Assembly (NCBI GenBank): GCA_000697455.1
Contig: JNET01032845.1
Location: 1 to 18,163, forward strand
DNA length: 18,163 nucleotides
Source: Basidiobolus heterosporus B8920
Taxonomy: Eukaryota; Basidiobolomycota; Basidiobolomycetes; Basidiobolales; Basidiobolaceae
Direction of reading: 5' to 3'
Part shown: positions 1 through 9,501 of the stretch, piece by piece
How positions within the stretch are numbered: the first letter of the stretch is position 1
Layout of the letters: each line of letters starts with the position of its first letter
Translations under genes and position numbers: made by a program
The notes under the pieces: model-generated
The model's database searches: none
Told to the model about the DNA's origin: nothing
What the model saw: only the letters and a program-made list of their open reading frames with translations

Positions 1-2414
1 TGCAAGGTAGGGCGGCCTTCTTCGCCAGGAATTTGCTGATACAGGAGTGCTTGCAAGTGATCAAGTGATAACAGATGGTCACGATACATCGAGATCACAA
101 ACGCATTCCAAATCTGGGAGCACAGGATTTTGGGTTTGTACTTCACATCCATAACATTGGTTGCAAGTAGCTGGGTAAATATGTGGTTTGATACACGTCC
201 AAAGACATTTCTCCAGCTCGACCAGAATGAATCACCAAGGTAGAATGAATGTACGACACTAAATGCAGTACTCCACACCGTATACCAAAGATAAGTATCC
301 AAAAAGAACAAAATCAAATCGAGCAACAACATGAGAATCATGCTAATGTAAACCATGATGTAACAAAGAGCAGCAACGTTACTGCCACTACATTGTTCAC
401 GGACAGCATACGTTGACTGCAGGGAATCACGGAAAGATAGCGCGAGGAAGAAGTAACTCTCAGCGAATTTGCACGAGAAAATGCAAATCCATAAAGCGAA
501 CGATACTATACGATCACGATTAGGGATCGATGGGAAATTACTGGTAAACGTACGATTGGTAAGGTTCTTCGATGTACCAGTCTTGTTCTTACTCAGGATC
601 CTAAACAATTTCCCGCTAGGCATGAAAACAAATACGAGTGTGGTGATGATGGATACACCTAGGTGTACGCTGGCAACGATCAGTGCAGCCTGCGAATCAC
701 GGCTAAATCCAAGTACGTAAATAGATGGTCCAATATTGATACATAAGCACACCAAGAGATAAACCAGACGTTTCATCAGAATATTCGAGTTGACCCACGA
801 CGTGGGAAGGAATATGAATTCAAGCGTAGTACAGAACATCATGATTAAAGAGGCTAACGCACCACCCAAGCCTATTACAGTGAGCCGAACTGGAAGAGGA
901 GTTGATATCTCACTGCTCAGAGTGTAGAAATAGGTTGCATTGGCGGCAGTGTAGTAATAGAATCCGACACAGTGAAGAATCCAAATCCGGGAAAAATTTA
1001 ACGCAATATGAAGCCATGAGCGACGTTCTTTGTATGTTTTCTGGAAGGCGGACTCCCAACGGACCTGGGCTATTTTATGATATCTCTTGGAAGCATGGAA
1101 ATCCATCAGTTTTGTTACACCATCCTGCAAAACGATGCGCTCTAAACCCTTGGGAGACCAGAAGAGCTCATTCACATCGTCGTATCCTATGATTTCATGA
1201 TGATCCTTTTCCTTCCGAACATACTTCCCGTCCACCACCTCATATTGCTGATCGCGAATAAAGTTGTATAGAGGTCGAATAACACTCTCCAAGTAATCAC
1301 CTTCCGAAGCGGGCTCCAAGGAAGCCTGGCACTCAGGGCTAGTGTAATAATCCCAGGAAAGCTTGAAAATGAAGCAAAGGACTTCTGGGGTAAACCGAAT
1401 TACACTAGCCTCACCCCAAATCATGAGATATAGTGCAACCTGCCGAACTCGGTCATAAGAAGACATCTGAGCCATACGGTTGTACCAAAGAGATTGAGCA
1501 GTTTCAGGTGAGTCCTGAGACTCTATGTTCTTGTCCGAAGAGAGGTTGTTTGCAGTAGCACCTCTGGATTGGAAATACTCTGGATCGTCTTTATCAAGAT
1601 GGGCACAGAAGAACCACTTTTTGTAGTTTGCGTTCTCTCCACCGATGTAGTCGGCGTGTAAGGTCACTAGCGCCTGGTTGGTAGACATTCTTGATGCTCT
1701 GGAGTCAAGCATTGTCATGAACGAGTCGTACATGTTGCGCATATTATCTTTCTGAAAACCGAATCGTCTCTGCAAATCCTCGAATATATCAGCGATTTCC
1801 ACTCTAGTGATAGGAACTTCACTGTCTTTCCAGGTTGGCCAAGGGTTTTCCTTCTTAGATATATGACTAAGGGGCTGTCCGTTATTGTCGAGAACTGGTG
1901 GATAGCTATTGGAAACCCAAGAATTACTACGAGACGATGCGCAGCTGTTGGTGCCGTTTTTGTTTTCCAAGAGGGCGACCAAGGATTCGCTTGATGTAGC
2001 GAAGTTAGCGTAGCGACTATTCTCAAAATGACCCTGCATCATCGATGCGAATAGGTTATTCGCATCCACACCAGGCGCCATGTAGGGTGATCTTGATCGA
2101 GCCGTTGGGCCATGGATACTGTCACTGTAGGTTGAATCACTCTCGGAATCTACATTGTACCGGGTGTGGTAGCCTGTCTCATTTTCAGTTAGATCTGCAC
2201 TAAAATCAGAGAAACTGTGAGAAGGTGGGCCATTGGTAGGCTGAGGGTTTAGATGGGTCGGTTGTCTGTAAAAATTATGCGAATTCTCCCTAGTAAAGTA
2301 GTTGTTTGGATTGGACCGCTCGAGATGTTCTAACTCAACGAAGCTATTCTCATTGCCACCAGGGGCGCTTCCCTCGGGAGAAGCAGGAAAGGCTTTATTC
2401 GATTGTTGAGCCAT
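1..2414 (-). CDS. FKS1: 1,3-beta-glucan synthase catalytic subunit, FKS1/GT48 (N-terminal ~804 residues, partial)
   Basis: This is the N-terminal part of the plasma-membrane enzyme that polymerises UDP-glucose into cell-wall 1,3-beta-glucan, in yeast under Rho1 control. The frame is open from the ATG at 2414 to the window edge with no intron. A Ser/Asn-rich disordered leader covers residues 1-190. The FKS1 domain 1 region follows at about 315-430 and contains SYDRVRQVALYLMIWGEAS (IWGEA at 332-336). About six hydrophobic segments lie between residue 465 and 750. The last visible stretch, with YKPKILCSQIWNAFVISMYR and a Tyr-Gln-Gln-Ile-Pro segment, matches the yeast sequence that precedes RAPTFF. 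The catalytic GT48 domain lies beyond the left edge. The stretch matching echinocandin hot spot 1 is FLALSFRDS (656-664). The ATG is the first in frame after an upstream region with stops. Confidence 0.97.
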   Translation of the reverse strand, partial: MAQQSNKAFPASPEGSAPGGNENSFVELEHLERSNPNNYFTRENSHNFYRQPTHLNPQPTNGPPSHSFSDFSADLTENETGYHTRYNVDSESDSTYSDSIHGPTARSRSPYMAPGVDANNLFASMMQGHFENSRYANFATSSESLVALLENKNGTNSCASSRSNSWVSNSYPPVLDNNGQPLSHISKKENPWPTWKDSEVPITRVEIADIFEDLQRRFGFQKDNMRNMYDSFMTMLDSRASRMSTNQALVTLHADYIGGENANYKKWFFCAHLDKDDPEYFQSRGATANNLSSDKNIESQDSPETAQSLWYNRMAQMSSYDRVRQVALYLMIWGEASVIRFTPEVLCFIFKLSWDYYTSPECQASLEPASEGDYLESVIRPLYNFIRDQQYEVVDGKYVRKEKDHHEIIGYDDVNELFWSPKGLERIVLQDGVTKLMDFHASKRYHKIAQVRWESAFQKTYKERRSWLHIALNFSRIWILHCVGFYYYTAANATYFYTLSSEISTPLPVRLTVIGLGGALASLIMMFCTTLEFIFLPTSWVNSNILMKRLVYLLVCLCINIGPSIYVLGFSRDSQAALIVASVHLGVSIITTLVFVFMPSGKLFRILSKNKTGTSKNLTNRTFTSNFPSIPNRDRIVSFALWICIFSCKFAESYFFLALSFRDSLQSTYAVREQCSGSNVAALCYIMVYISMILMLLLDLILFFLDTYLWYTVWSTAFSVVHSFYLGDSFWSSWRNVFGRVSNHIFTQLLATNVMDVKYKPKILCSQIWNAFVISMYRDHLLSLDHLQALLYQQIPGEEGRPTL

Positions 2415-2487
2415 GTTTTAAGGATGTGAATCTAACGCTTGTCAATAAGGATGTAATAAGAAATGATAAAAGTAAATGCGAATTTGC

Positions 2488-2505
2488 TATTCCCGCGTGG
2501 GAATA
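2488..2505. repeat. 18-bp inverted repeat upstream of FKS1
   Basis: TATTCCC and GGGAATA form perfect 7-bp arms around a 4-base GCGT centre, 74-91 bp upstream of the FKS1 start codon. It could be a dimeric transcription-factor site or a hairpin in the 5' leader. No specific factor is claimed. Confidence 0.45.
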
Positions 2506-3624
2506 CTCTAAGGGAAGGGCGAAAGGACTATGAAACAAGGGAGGAGTTAGAGAAGACTTCGGTGAGATATTCGGTAAGAATATCACTCAAGTTCTGAGCA
2601 GATCTTAAATATCAGTGAAGAAATCGAGAACTGATCACAAGAAAAAGCGTAAGCACAGAACTATATCAAGAAAAGAAAAGTAGCAATAATTCTTTTATCC
2701 AGATTGAGCTGAATGAAAACAACACAACCAGCGCCAATGAGGGAATGTACGCATTCATATTAATAACAATCCTGTGAGCCAAAGGACTTACCAAACCGAA
2801 GATAAAAACATGCTCACTTGGGAAATTTGGAAATCTACATCGCCTTCACTTGTCTAATTTAGATAATCACCTCACATTTAGCTTACCCAGAAACATATAT
2901 GGATTTGGAAGCCTACCATTTAGAAGCCTGTGATGCATCGCTCGTTTATCTTTCCACGAAAACCCCGGTTAAAAATAGATCATAGCTCTTGATTATTTGG
3001 GTTGTTGGGCTTCTTTCCTCAATTCCCATTTCTAGTTACCGTAGAAATCCTTTGTTTTTTCCCCATTATTGGCTACCACTAAGCCTGCAGTTACATGTTA
3101 CAATTGTAACTAACTTGTGCATTGTTATGTTATCTTAATGATCTATTCTGACACTCACTCTCCAATGAGGTAGCTGATCCCATAATTGTTTCCTTCTATT
3201 TGCTTACACTTTGTTTGCTACTTCAACGAGGGTTCATGCTCCGTATTCCACCGGACCTGAAATTTTCACTCTCACAACCTATCATGAAGAGTAGAAGCAG
3301 CTACTGACAATAGTGTCCATTGAAAGTAAGGCGGGGCTCAATCACTTCGATGGGTGCTCCACATTGTGTTGTGTACAAAATGTTAGTTTACGACCAATAT
3401 TTCCAGAAGAACAGCCTAACCTACATTCTATTTTTAATAACATGTGTGGTCCTGATTCAACCAATGTGTGACTTCATTTTCTAATTTCCAGTAAAATGAG
3501 CCAATCTCGTAATCTGACGGAGCTATCTAGTTCTTCAGAAGAAGTCATGGAAGGTTTACTCAAATTCTAGATTCTTGAATGCTGGAAAAAATTAGCATCC
3601 ATTGGAGGTTGCGTATTGCTATGT

Positions 3625-3694
3625 CTAAGCTCATACTCAACTAATCACTTGGTTCATAACTAAGCTCAAACCCAACTAATCACTTGGTTTATAA
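3625..3694. repeat. 35-bp tandem duplication, two copies
   Basis: Units 3625-3659 and 3660-3694 are directly adjacent and differ at three of 35 positions by my reading. Both carry ACTAATCACTTGGTT. The duplication lies in non-coding DNA with no associated open frame. Confidence 0.85.
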
Positions 3695-4408
3695 CTGCCG
3701 TACTGTGTTACAAGAGAGCTTCTATCTTCCCTTGCAGTCTTCTGTGCAAATCCCGAGGACTAACTATTCAAGACACAACTAGATCTAACTAGTGAAGCAA
3801 AGGCCGTAGAATATACTGTTGACATTGCAGCCGAGGATATCTGGCCATGTTTACACATTCGTGTTTTGTTACACCTTATTCCCGTATTTGTTGAGTGGTA
3901 AACTACACACAGATTTTATATCCCAATAATCTCCTTAACCTACAATAAGCCAACCTGTTTTGCAGATTTGTAGAGTTTATTGGGGTTCGGTGAGAATTTA
4001 GCTTAATTGTTTTTAATGGTATTTCGAAATAGTCTCCGTGAATGAGATAATTATAAAAATGTAAAAATATCATAAACATCGATATTTTTTGCAAAACTAA
4101 TTTTAAATCCTCAGATTTCTATCTTCCTAGTATATCATCAATATGGTCAGGGCCATCTTAATTTGGCTTATCGGCCCACTTGATGAGCTTTTCTTGGCCA
4201 AGATGCTCTATCAAGTTTCCGATCAGGGTCAAATATATATGCATTGACTTTGTATGTAACGGCAAAGGTTACAAACATTAAACTAACCTCTCAAATATAG
4301 TCAATGTTATATTATCGTTTCCATAACTCGTGATTTCATATAAAACTTTAGCATACAAAATGGTTTTGGTCGGATTTAGCATTCCAAATGAGTTTACTTA
4401 AGCTCGAA

Positions 4409-5109
4409 TCATTCATTATCTACCCATTGAGATGCATGACTACCGAAGAATGGTATTAAATAGCGTTCAAGAGTAGCGCTATCCACATATGCGCGATACC
4501 TATATGATATATTTAGTTCATTACGCAAGTGTCACTTTTTAGTTTCCGTCTAATTATGCTCTTACCCTAAGAAACAGGCGAGTCCTATTTCAATTATCAT
4601 AAGGATCCACCATAGAACAGTGGAGATAAATCCTATTACAAATTGGGCTACCTAAAGAGATAAAAAGGCTCAAAAGCTGCTCGAGTAGAAACATAAAGAT
4701 AATTACTAACGAATAACACGCCGAAAGTGAAACTGGATTGCCAGGCGTGAAAACGTACGTAATCGTTCTTCTGTTCCATTATCAGAAAAAGTACGCCTAA
4801 CACAAGATGAGTCTTAAATAAGCTTTAAAACAATTGGTCGAAAAGCCACCTACCGCTGAAGCAAAATAACACGTAAGTTAATGCTGCCTCTATATCCATA
4901 CGAAGATTGACAGATGTTTCGAAACGATTGACATTCATTCCCCCTTCTTCGATTCTCTCCGACATGGTACGCGAGGCAATCTCGGGGGTATCGAAATTTT
5001 GCTGATAAGATGAACCTACATAAGGATGCGAGCTGACAGGCTGATACCCAGAATTACTTAAATTTTCCTGGTGAGGCTCAGGTGAGGAGGCATGAGGGCT
5101 TAAACTCAT
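4409..5109 (-). CDS. Tic20-like/DUF4870 (UPF0132) family small membrane protein, 172 aa, four exons
   Basis: Exons on the minus strand are 5109-4854, 4796-4711, 4651-4566 and 4499-4409. The introns are 57, 59 and 66 bp, all GT-AG. Joining them gives one frame ending in TGA. Residues 1-65 are a polar Ser/Pro/Gln-rich leader. The conserved family core follows: MDIEAALTYV (71-80), then SGVLFLIMEQKNDYVRFHAW (85-104), two further hydrophobic segments (108-142), and GYRAYVDSATLERYLIP (143-159). The motif E(x)KNDYVRFHAWQS followed by GYRAY is what identifies the family. Fungal members are uncharacterised integral membrane proteins; the distant similarity to chloroplast Tic20 does not imply plastid import here. 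The gene is divergent from the SAP/SAM gene. Exon 1 read alone would end in a spurious tail just past the donor. Confidence 0.93.
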
Positions 5110-5782
5110 ATTGTACGTAAGAGGGGTTGGAAAAGAGTTAATTAAAGAGTAGTCTCAGGCTTTCAGTCGCCATAAAACACGATATAACGAAAAATTGAAT
5201 CACTGGGAAATCAAAGATATAGTGGCTTTTCTACTTGACGTAAAAATCACCGTCCTCAAATATCTGACATCATCATATCTATTGATGATTAACTATATGA
5301 AGGCCAGATTTACTAGTACGTATGTATGGATGCGCTATTGCATGTCCTGCCATGTTGGTGATATTTTAGAATTGAATGCTAAGCTACCTGGGGCGAGATG
5401 TAAAATCGTATTTATCACAGGAGACTAGGGGATGTGGCTATTCGGTGATCTTATTGGCTTCTGATAGATGCGGAGCCACTGCAAAATATTATGCTGAATC
5501 CTGATTTAATGGCAAACTAATTGAGCTCAATTGTTTTTGTTTACATTCCAATAGAGAAGTGGTCCCAGTAGACAATAATCAAGTCAGGCATTCGATTAGA
5601 TATTTTCAGTTCTTCACTATTTGGAAGTACATACAATTGTTGCGTCAGTTATTTGGACCTGGCAATCTCCTTTGTAACCCCGTGTTCTCGTTTTGTAGAA
5701 AACTTCAAAAAGCAACCGGTTTTTGCTTATTCACTTCCATCCAACTTTGACTCAAGTTCAAAGTATCCATATTCTCGCTACA
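5110..5782. promoter_or_regulatory. Divergent intergenic region (DUF4870 gene / SAP-SAM gene)
   Basis: These 673 bp separate two start codons pointing away from each other, so both promoters and 5' leaders should lie here. I could not single out a TATA box or a known factor site. A 77-codon ATG-less open frame at 5195-5428 does not resemble any family and is treated as chance. Confidence 0.55.
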
Positions 5783-8381
5783 ATGCGTAAACGCACTTCC
5801 ATAAGCCCCAATGATTTGGATAGACTAAAACGTTCCGAGCTCCAAGCATTATGTCGGGTAATTTGTCGCTGCTTAATCATGATATTTTCGTTACTATTGA
5901 GGTCAACACTAAACTTTTGCCTGTGTTCATTTTCTATAGAAACACAATGTTAAGGGTCTGACTAGAAAGGTATATTTACAAAAACAATGTCATACTGTCC
6001 CTAAAGTTGCTCACTTTATGTTGATACAATAGAACGCTGAGTTGATTTCCGATCTACGTGCTGCGTTTTTGGAAAAACAAAAAGAGTATGTAAGCCACCT
6101 CACAATCTGCTTGCTTATCAGTATCTTATCTTCAACTCCTCGATAGCGAAATATCTGACGTAGAATTATCCGACTCTGAGTATCCTGCCAGCGGAGCTGA
6201 GGATTCTGAAGACAAGGATAAAAGTGATCTTCTAGATGAACTGACCTTTGCACCTTCAACTTTTACCAAGAAAGTCTTGTCAAATATCTCATACACCAAG
6301 GAAGTCCCGAGCACTCGCGTTAAACAAGAAACACATCGTACAGGAAAGCCGAAAAAAGCCTCGGAGTATACTAAAATGATAGAATCAGATGAAGAAAGCG
6401 ATTCTGAGACCACCAGAAGCTCAAGCAAAGCCGTAGCAAGTAACGATACTGACATGAATGATAGCTTTGTCTTTACTTTTGACAATTCTGCGGCAAAAAA
6501 ACTTTCCAAGACCAGTAGACCTGAGGTTAGCCATGAGGCTAAGAAATATACTATAACCAGTGAGTTCACAAAATCCACCAAACATATTGTAAAGCCCGCC
6601 GAACCAACTTACTCAAAGGCTAAAGAACCCCCGAAAGCACTGGACTCTTATGATAGTGATACGAAAGCGAAAACCTACACATCTCAAGAGCCAGTAGAGT
6701 CATCAGGCTCTATCGCAGACCCGAATACGACGCTTCCTAAGCACAAACCATCTCGTCCCAGAAGGCTCGTCAGACATACAGTGGCAGCAAAGCCATTCGA
6801 AATTAAAGTACCTAAAGCTATCCAGAACGAAAAAGTTCAAGATTTGAAAACTAAACCAGATACAGACATACTATCAAGTCATGCGAAGACGTTGCCTTCA
6901 GATAAAAATGAAGAGCTTGAAGTAAAACCCGAACCGAAGCCTATAGCTCAAAAGAAGCGCCCGCGTGAATATGAAAGCAGCATCGGGGCTGATATCGATG
7001 TCCTTGAAGAAAAACCGAAAGTACGGTCGACCGAAAATGTACCGCAAATACCGATGGTTGCCCCCCAAAAAGCTGAGACCCGTTCTGTTGTAGAGCCGCC
7101 TGCCAAACGTATCCCTCACGTAGTCAAAGCTGAAAGCCCTAAATCTACATTTCATGATCCGTTTGCAGGCGAAAGTGTTTCTGAATGGCTTGAAAGAATA
7201 AATCTTCCATCTGCTGTTCGTACGTTTGAACGTGAGAACATGATGGACTGGAAGTTGGTGCAACTCCTTACGTTTGAATATTTAGGCGTGATGGGATTCA
7301 CTGTAGGTGATGCTTTGAAGCTTTTACTGGCACTCAAAGATAAATTCCCCAAGGAAGTGCTGATACAATCAAATCCTCTATCGCATTCACAAATCAGCTT
7401 GATTCAACAAATAGTTGATGAGAAGATTCAAGCGGCCCTCGACTCCTACAGCCAATCTACGGTCAAGTCAAAGCCCATTCCAACTGGGCCTAGTTTGCAG
7501 TCTAAGCCAACTGGCTCACTTCAGCAGACACTTCATTCACAGCCTCAGACCAGTACCCAGCATCAAGCACAGCCTCAAACTCGTCCAAAAGTATCTGCCA
7601 CTATTGCGAACGCTCTCTCATCAAATGTTTCTGCTGGTCTTTCTTCCAGCTCTTCCCCTTTGAGCTTGTCTATTTCAGCTAATGCTGATGATCGGTAATT
7701 TTTTTCTTAATATTTTGAAACGAACCCCGGTTAATCCGTTTTTTAGTCGTGATTCCATTCCCAAGGGGAACACCATACAGAAGCGTACTTTGTGGGAAAA
7801 GAGTATCAGTCAGCCTAAGGAATCTACAGCGACCACCAAAGTGAGTAAGCCAATCCTGAATAAATCCACCACCGTTCGTCAGCCCGTTGTAAAACGTGCG
7901 GTAGGGAATCGGGCTATCCGTGCCAACTCGATCGATCTACAAACCATGGAATCTCCCGCCAAAAAGAGAAGGTTTCTTTCTCATTTATTTGTTGTCTTTA
8001 CATGATGTAGCGTACTTATATAGCATTCCACCTAGACTTGACAACAAACCATCTGAAGTCCCAGCTCAAGCCTCTAGTGTCCTATCTGCATGGCACGACG
8101 AAGCGGTTATTGGTATAGATTTTGTTCAAATCGTTGTATTATTTGTCAAGCATGCTGACCTCTTCATTACAGATCCACTGGCAAACTCCGAGCTACCGCG
8201 TCAACCTACTGGTGATAACCCATTTCGAACCAAATTCACTCTTCCACGCACCCCTCCAAAGTCCACTCCTAACGAAGAGAATGAAAAGGAGGAGCCTCAA
8301 GCACCGGGCACTGGTGGAAGAAAAAGATGGGCGGATATACCGCCATTAGAAACGAACTGGCAACCAAAATATGTACCTTAA
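5783..8381 (+). CDS. SAP-motif and SAM-like domain protein, probably nuclear, 742 aa, seven exons
   Basis: Exons are 5783-5857, 5940-5969 (30-bp microexon), 6033-6085, 6147-7694, 7747-7971, 8024-8112 and 8173-8381. All six introns are GT-AG and splicing keeps one frame to TAA. Residues 12-47 form a SAP motif (LKRSELQALCRKHNVKG, then LISDLRAAF), a helix-turn-helix-like DNA-binding element. An acidic Ser-rich stretch follows (about 53-85), then a long Lys/Pro/Ser-rich disordered region. A SAM-like domain lies at about 393-452 (VSEWLERINL, then GVMGFTVGDALKLLLALKDKF-type spacing). A Gln/Pro/Ser tail follows, then basic clusters KKRPR, PPAKR and PAKKR that could be nuclear localisation signals. 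The C-terminus is Trp/Pro-rich (RKRWADIPPLETNW). The start is the first ATG in frame. No specific orthologue is recognised. A chromatin or RNA-associated scaffold role is inference from the domains. Confidence 0.88.
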
Positions 8382-9063
8382 GTAGGCAAACCACGGTTTA
8401 CCTCGTCATAAGTTGGTTCAATATCCGAGGAGGTTTTGATTGTTTGAATCTCATAACCAATCCAACTAGATAGCTGTAAATTTAGGTTTCTTTTCTTTCC
8501 TTTTGCTAGACTTACTTTCTATTTATGATGTATTATTGAGTTTTCATGAGATCGGAGTTAGAACAGTGCCTGAGTGTAGGTCAACTGATTTCAATATTTC
8601 CTCTGTGACATGTCAGAAATTTCTAATGAGCATGCATAAAAGATGTTGCTGATAAATCCATTACTTGATATGCGAATCTTGCTATGGCCGATTACTGTTC
8701 AACATCCCATTGGCAAAACTAGAGACCTTCTCAGCCAAAACCATCTCTTAACCATCCCCTAACCTCAATCTTCATCCAACTTCAATCGAACTCGAGACTT
8801 GTTATTAATCTATCCGTTGGGTAGTATAACCGGCCTGATATGGAATTTGAGACCGTTAGACTGAGTTTCAATATCAAACCGAGTGGCTTTGATTTCTTAA
8901 TTTGCTTCCTAAATGAGAGCGAATCAAAACTATACTATATAGTAGCTGGACAAGTGTTGCAATGGCTACACAACCCAGTTAAATGATTAGATTGGATTTT
9001 AGAACCCTTCCTTAATCTCTCGCTGAATTAATAACAATGCACCAGGTACATCAATCATTTGAA

Positions 9064-9090
9064 CGATGAATGCGATGAATGCGATGAATG
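9064..9090. repeat. 9-bp tandem repeat, three copies
   Basis: CGATGAATG is repeated three times without mismatch, and the flanks (GAA before, CGG after) suggest partial extra copies. It is a short non-coding minisatellite. Confidence 0.9.
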
Positions 9091-9132
9091 CGGTCATTAG
9101 TTAGGCATAGAGTTGGTTATTATGTAGATGTG

Positions 9133-9196
9133 GGAATATGAGAATATGGGAGAATGCTAATATGGAAATATGCGATTATGAGAACATGAAAATATG
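9133..9196. repeat. 8-bp periodic repeat ending in ATG, eight units
   Basis: Eight consecutive octamers read GGAATATG, AGAATATG, GGAGAATG, CTAATATG, GAAATATG, CGATTATG, AGAACATG and AAAATATG. Every unit ends in ATG and most end in ATATG, while the first positions vary. A possible further octamer (TTATTATG, 9117-9124) lies upstream. It is degenerate, so old or selected for spacing. Confidence 0.85.
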
Positions 9197-9427
9197 GCCA
9201 ACCTCTACTTTTTGAGCGACTTCCCTTGAGCTTTTAATATAATCCTTACGTTGCTCAACTCACTCCAACTCTCTTTATAATTCTAATATCTAACGTGCCC
9301 TTTGGTTTAGTGAGATTGCTGCTTTTTTCGAAATAGTGTAAATATATTTTATTGAGCATATACTCACCTTTGGTTCTGCGTCTAATACGGCATGATTGGT
9401 TGAGTTGCAAACACTCAAAGCCACATT

Positions 9428-9436
9428 AAACCCTAA
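9428..9436 (+). promoter_or_regulatory. Telo-box-like motif upstream of the first RhoGEF
   Basis: A single AAACCCTAA lies 66-74 bp before the ATG at 9502. Such motifs can bind Myb-type telomere-repeat factors in several eukaryotes. A single 9-mer can occur by chance, so the regulatory role is a guess. Confidence 0.25.
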
Positions 9437-9501
9437 TTTGCCACTACTATTCCTACTCTTAAATACCAAAGCTCAAGCCCTTGCGCTCTCTAAACTTAGT
9501 C

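Larger units (their letters stand above)
2415..4408. other. Intergenic region between FKS1 and the DUF4870 gene
   Basis: About 2 kb with only short open frames, none of which reads like a known protein. It must hold the FKS1 promoter and 5' leader (right-to-left reading) and the 3' end of the DUF4870 gene. I see a perfect-armed inverted repeat about 75 bp upstream of the FKS1 ATG, a 35-bp tandem duplication at 3625-3694, and an exon-like fragment near 3492-3553. No tRNA, rRNA or transposon signature was recognised. Confidence 0.6.
8382..9501. other. Intergenic spacer with short tandem repeats
   Basis: The 1.1 kb between the SAP/SAM stop codon and the first RhoGEF start contain no supported gene. 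It holds three copies of a 9-mer (9064-9090) and, just after it, an 8-bp periodic ATG-ended repeat (9133-9196). It should contain the promoter of the downstream RhoGEF. A telo-box-like AAACCCTAA lies at 9428-9436, about 66 bp before that start. Confidence 0.6.

Noticed and set aside
469-1192. Short plus-strand open frames at 469-720 and 902-1192
   Set aside because: They are shadows of FKS1 on the minus strand, whose frame is continuous through the region.
3903-4094. 63-codon minus-strand open frame
   Set aside because: It is AT-rich with no family resemblance and a composition expected from random non-coding DNA.
5195-5428. 77-codon plus-strand open frame in the divergent spacer
   Set aside because: It starts at TTG, has no recognisable motif and no supporting splice structure, and it lies between two divergent gene starts.
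6132-6581. 149-codon antisense open frame over the SAP/SAM gene
   Set aside because: It is the shadow of the Ser/Lys-rich coding exon on the plus strand. Its Ser/Leu-rich composition is that of a reversed Glu/Ser/Lys sequence and it matches no family.
8415-8427. GGTTCAATATCCG, resembling a tRNA B-box
   Set aside because: No matching acceptor stem, anticodon arm or A-box could be placed around it.
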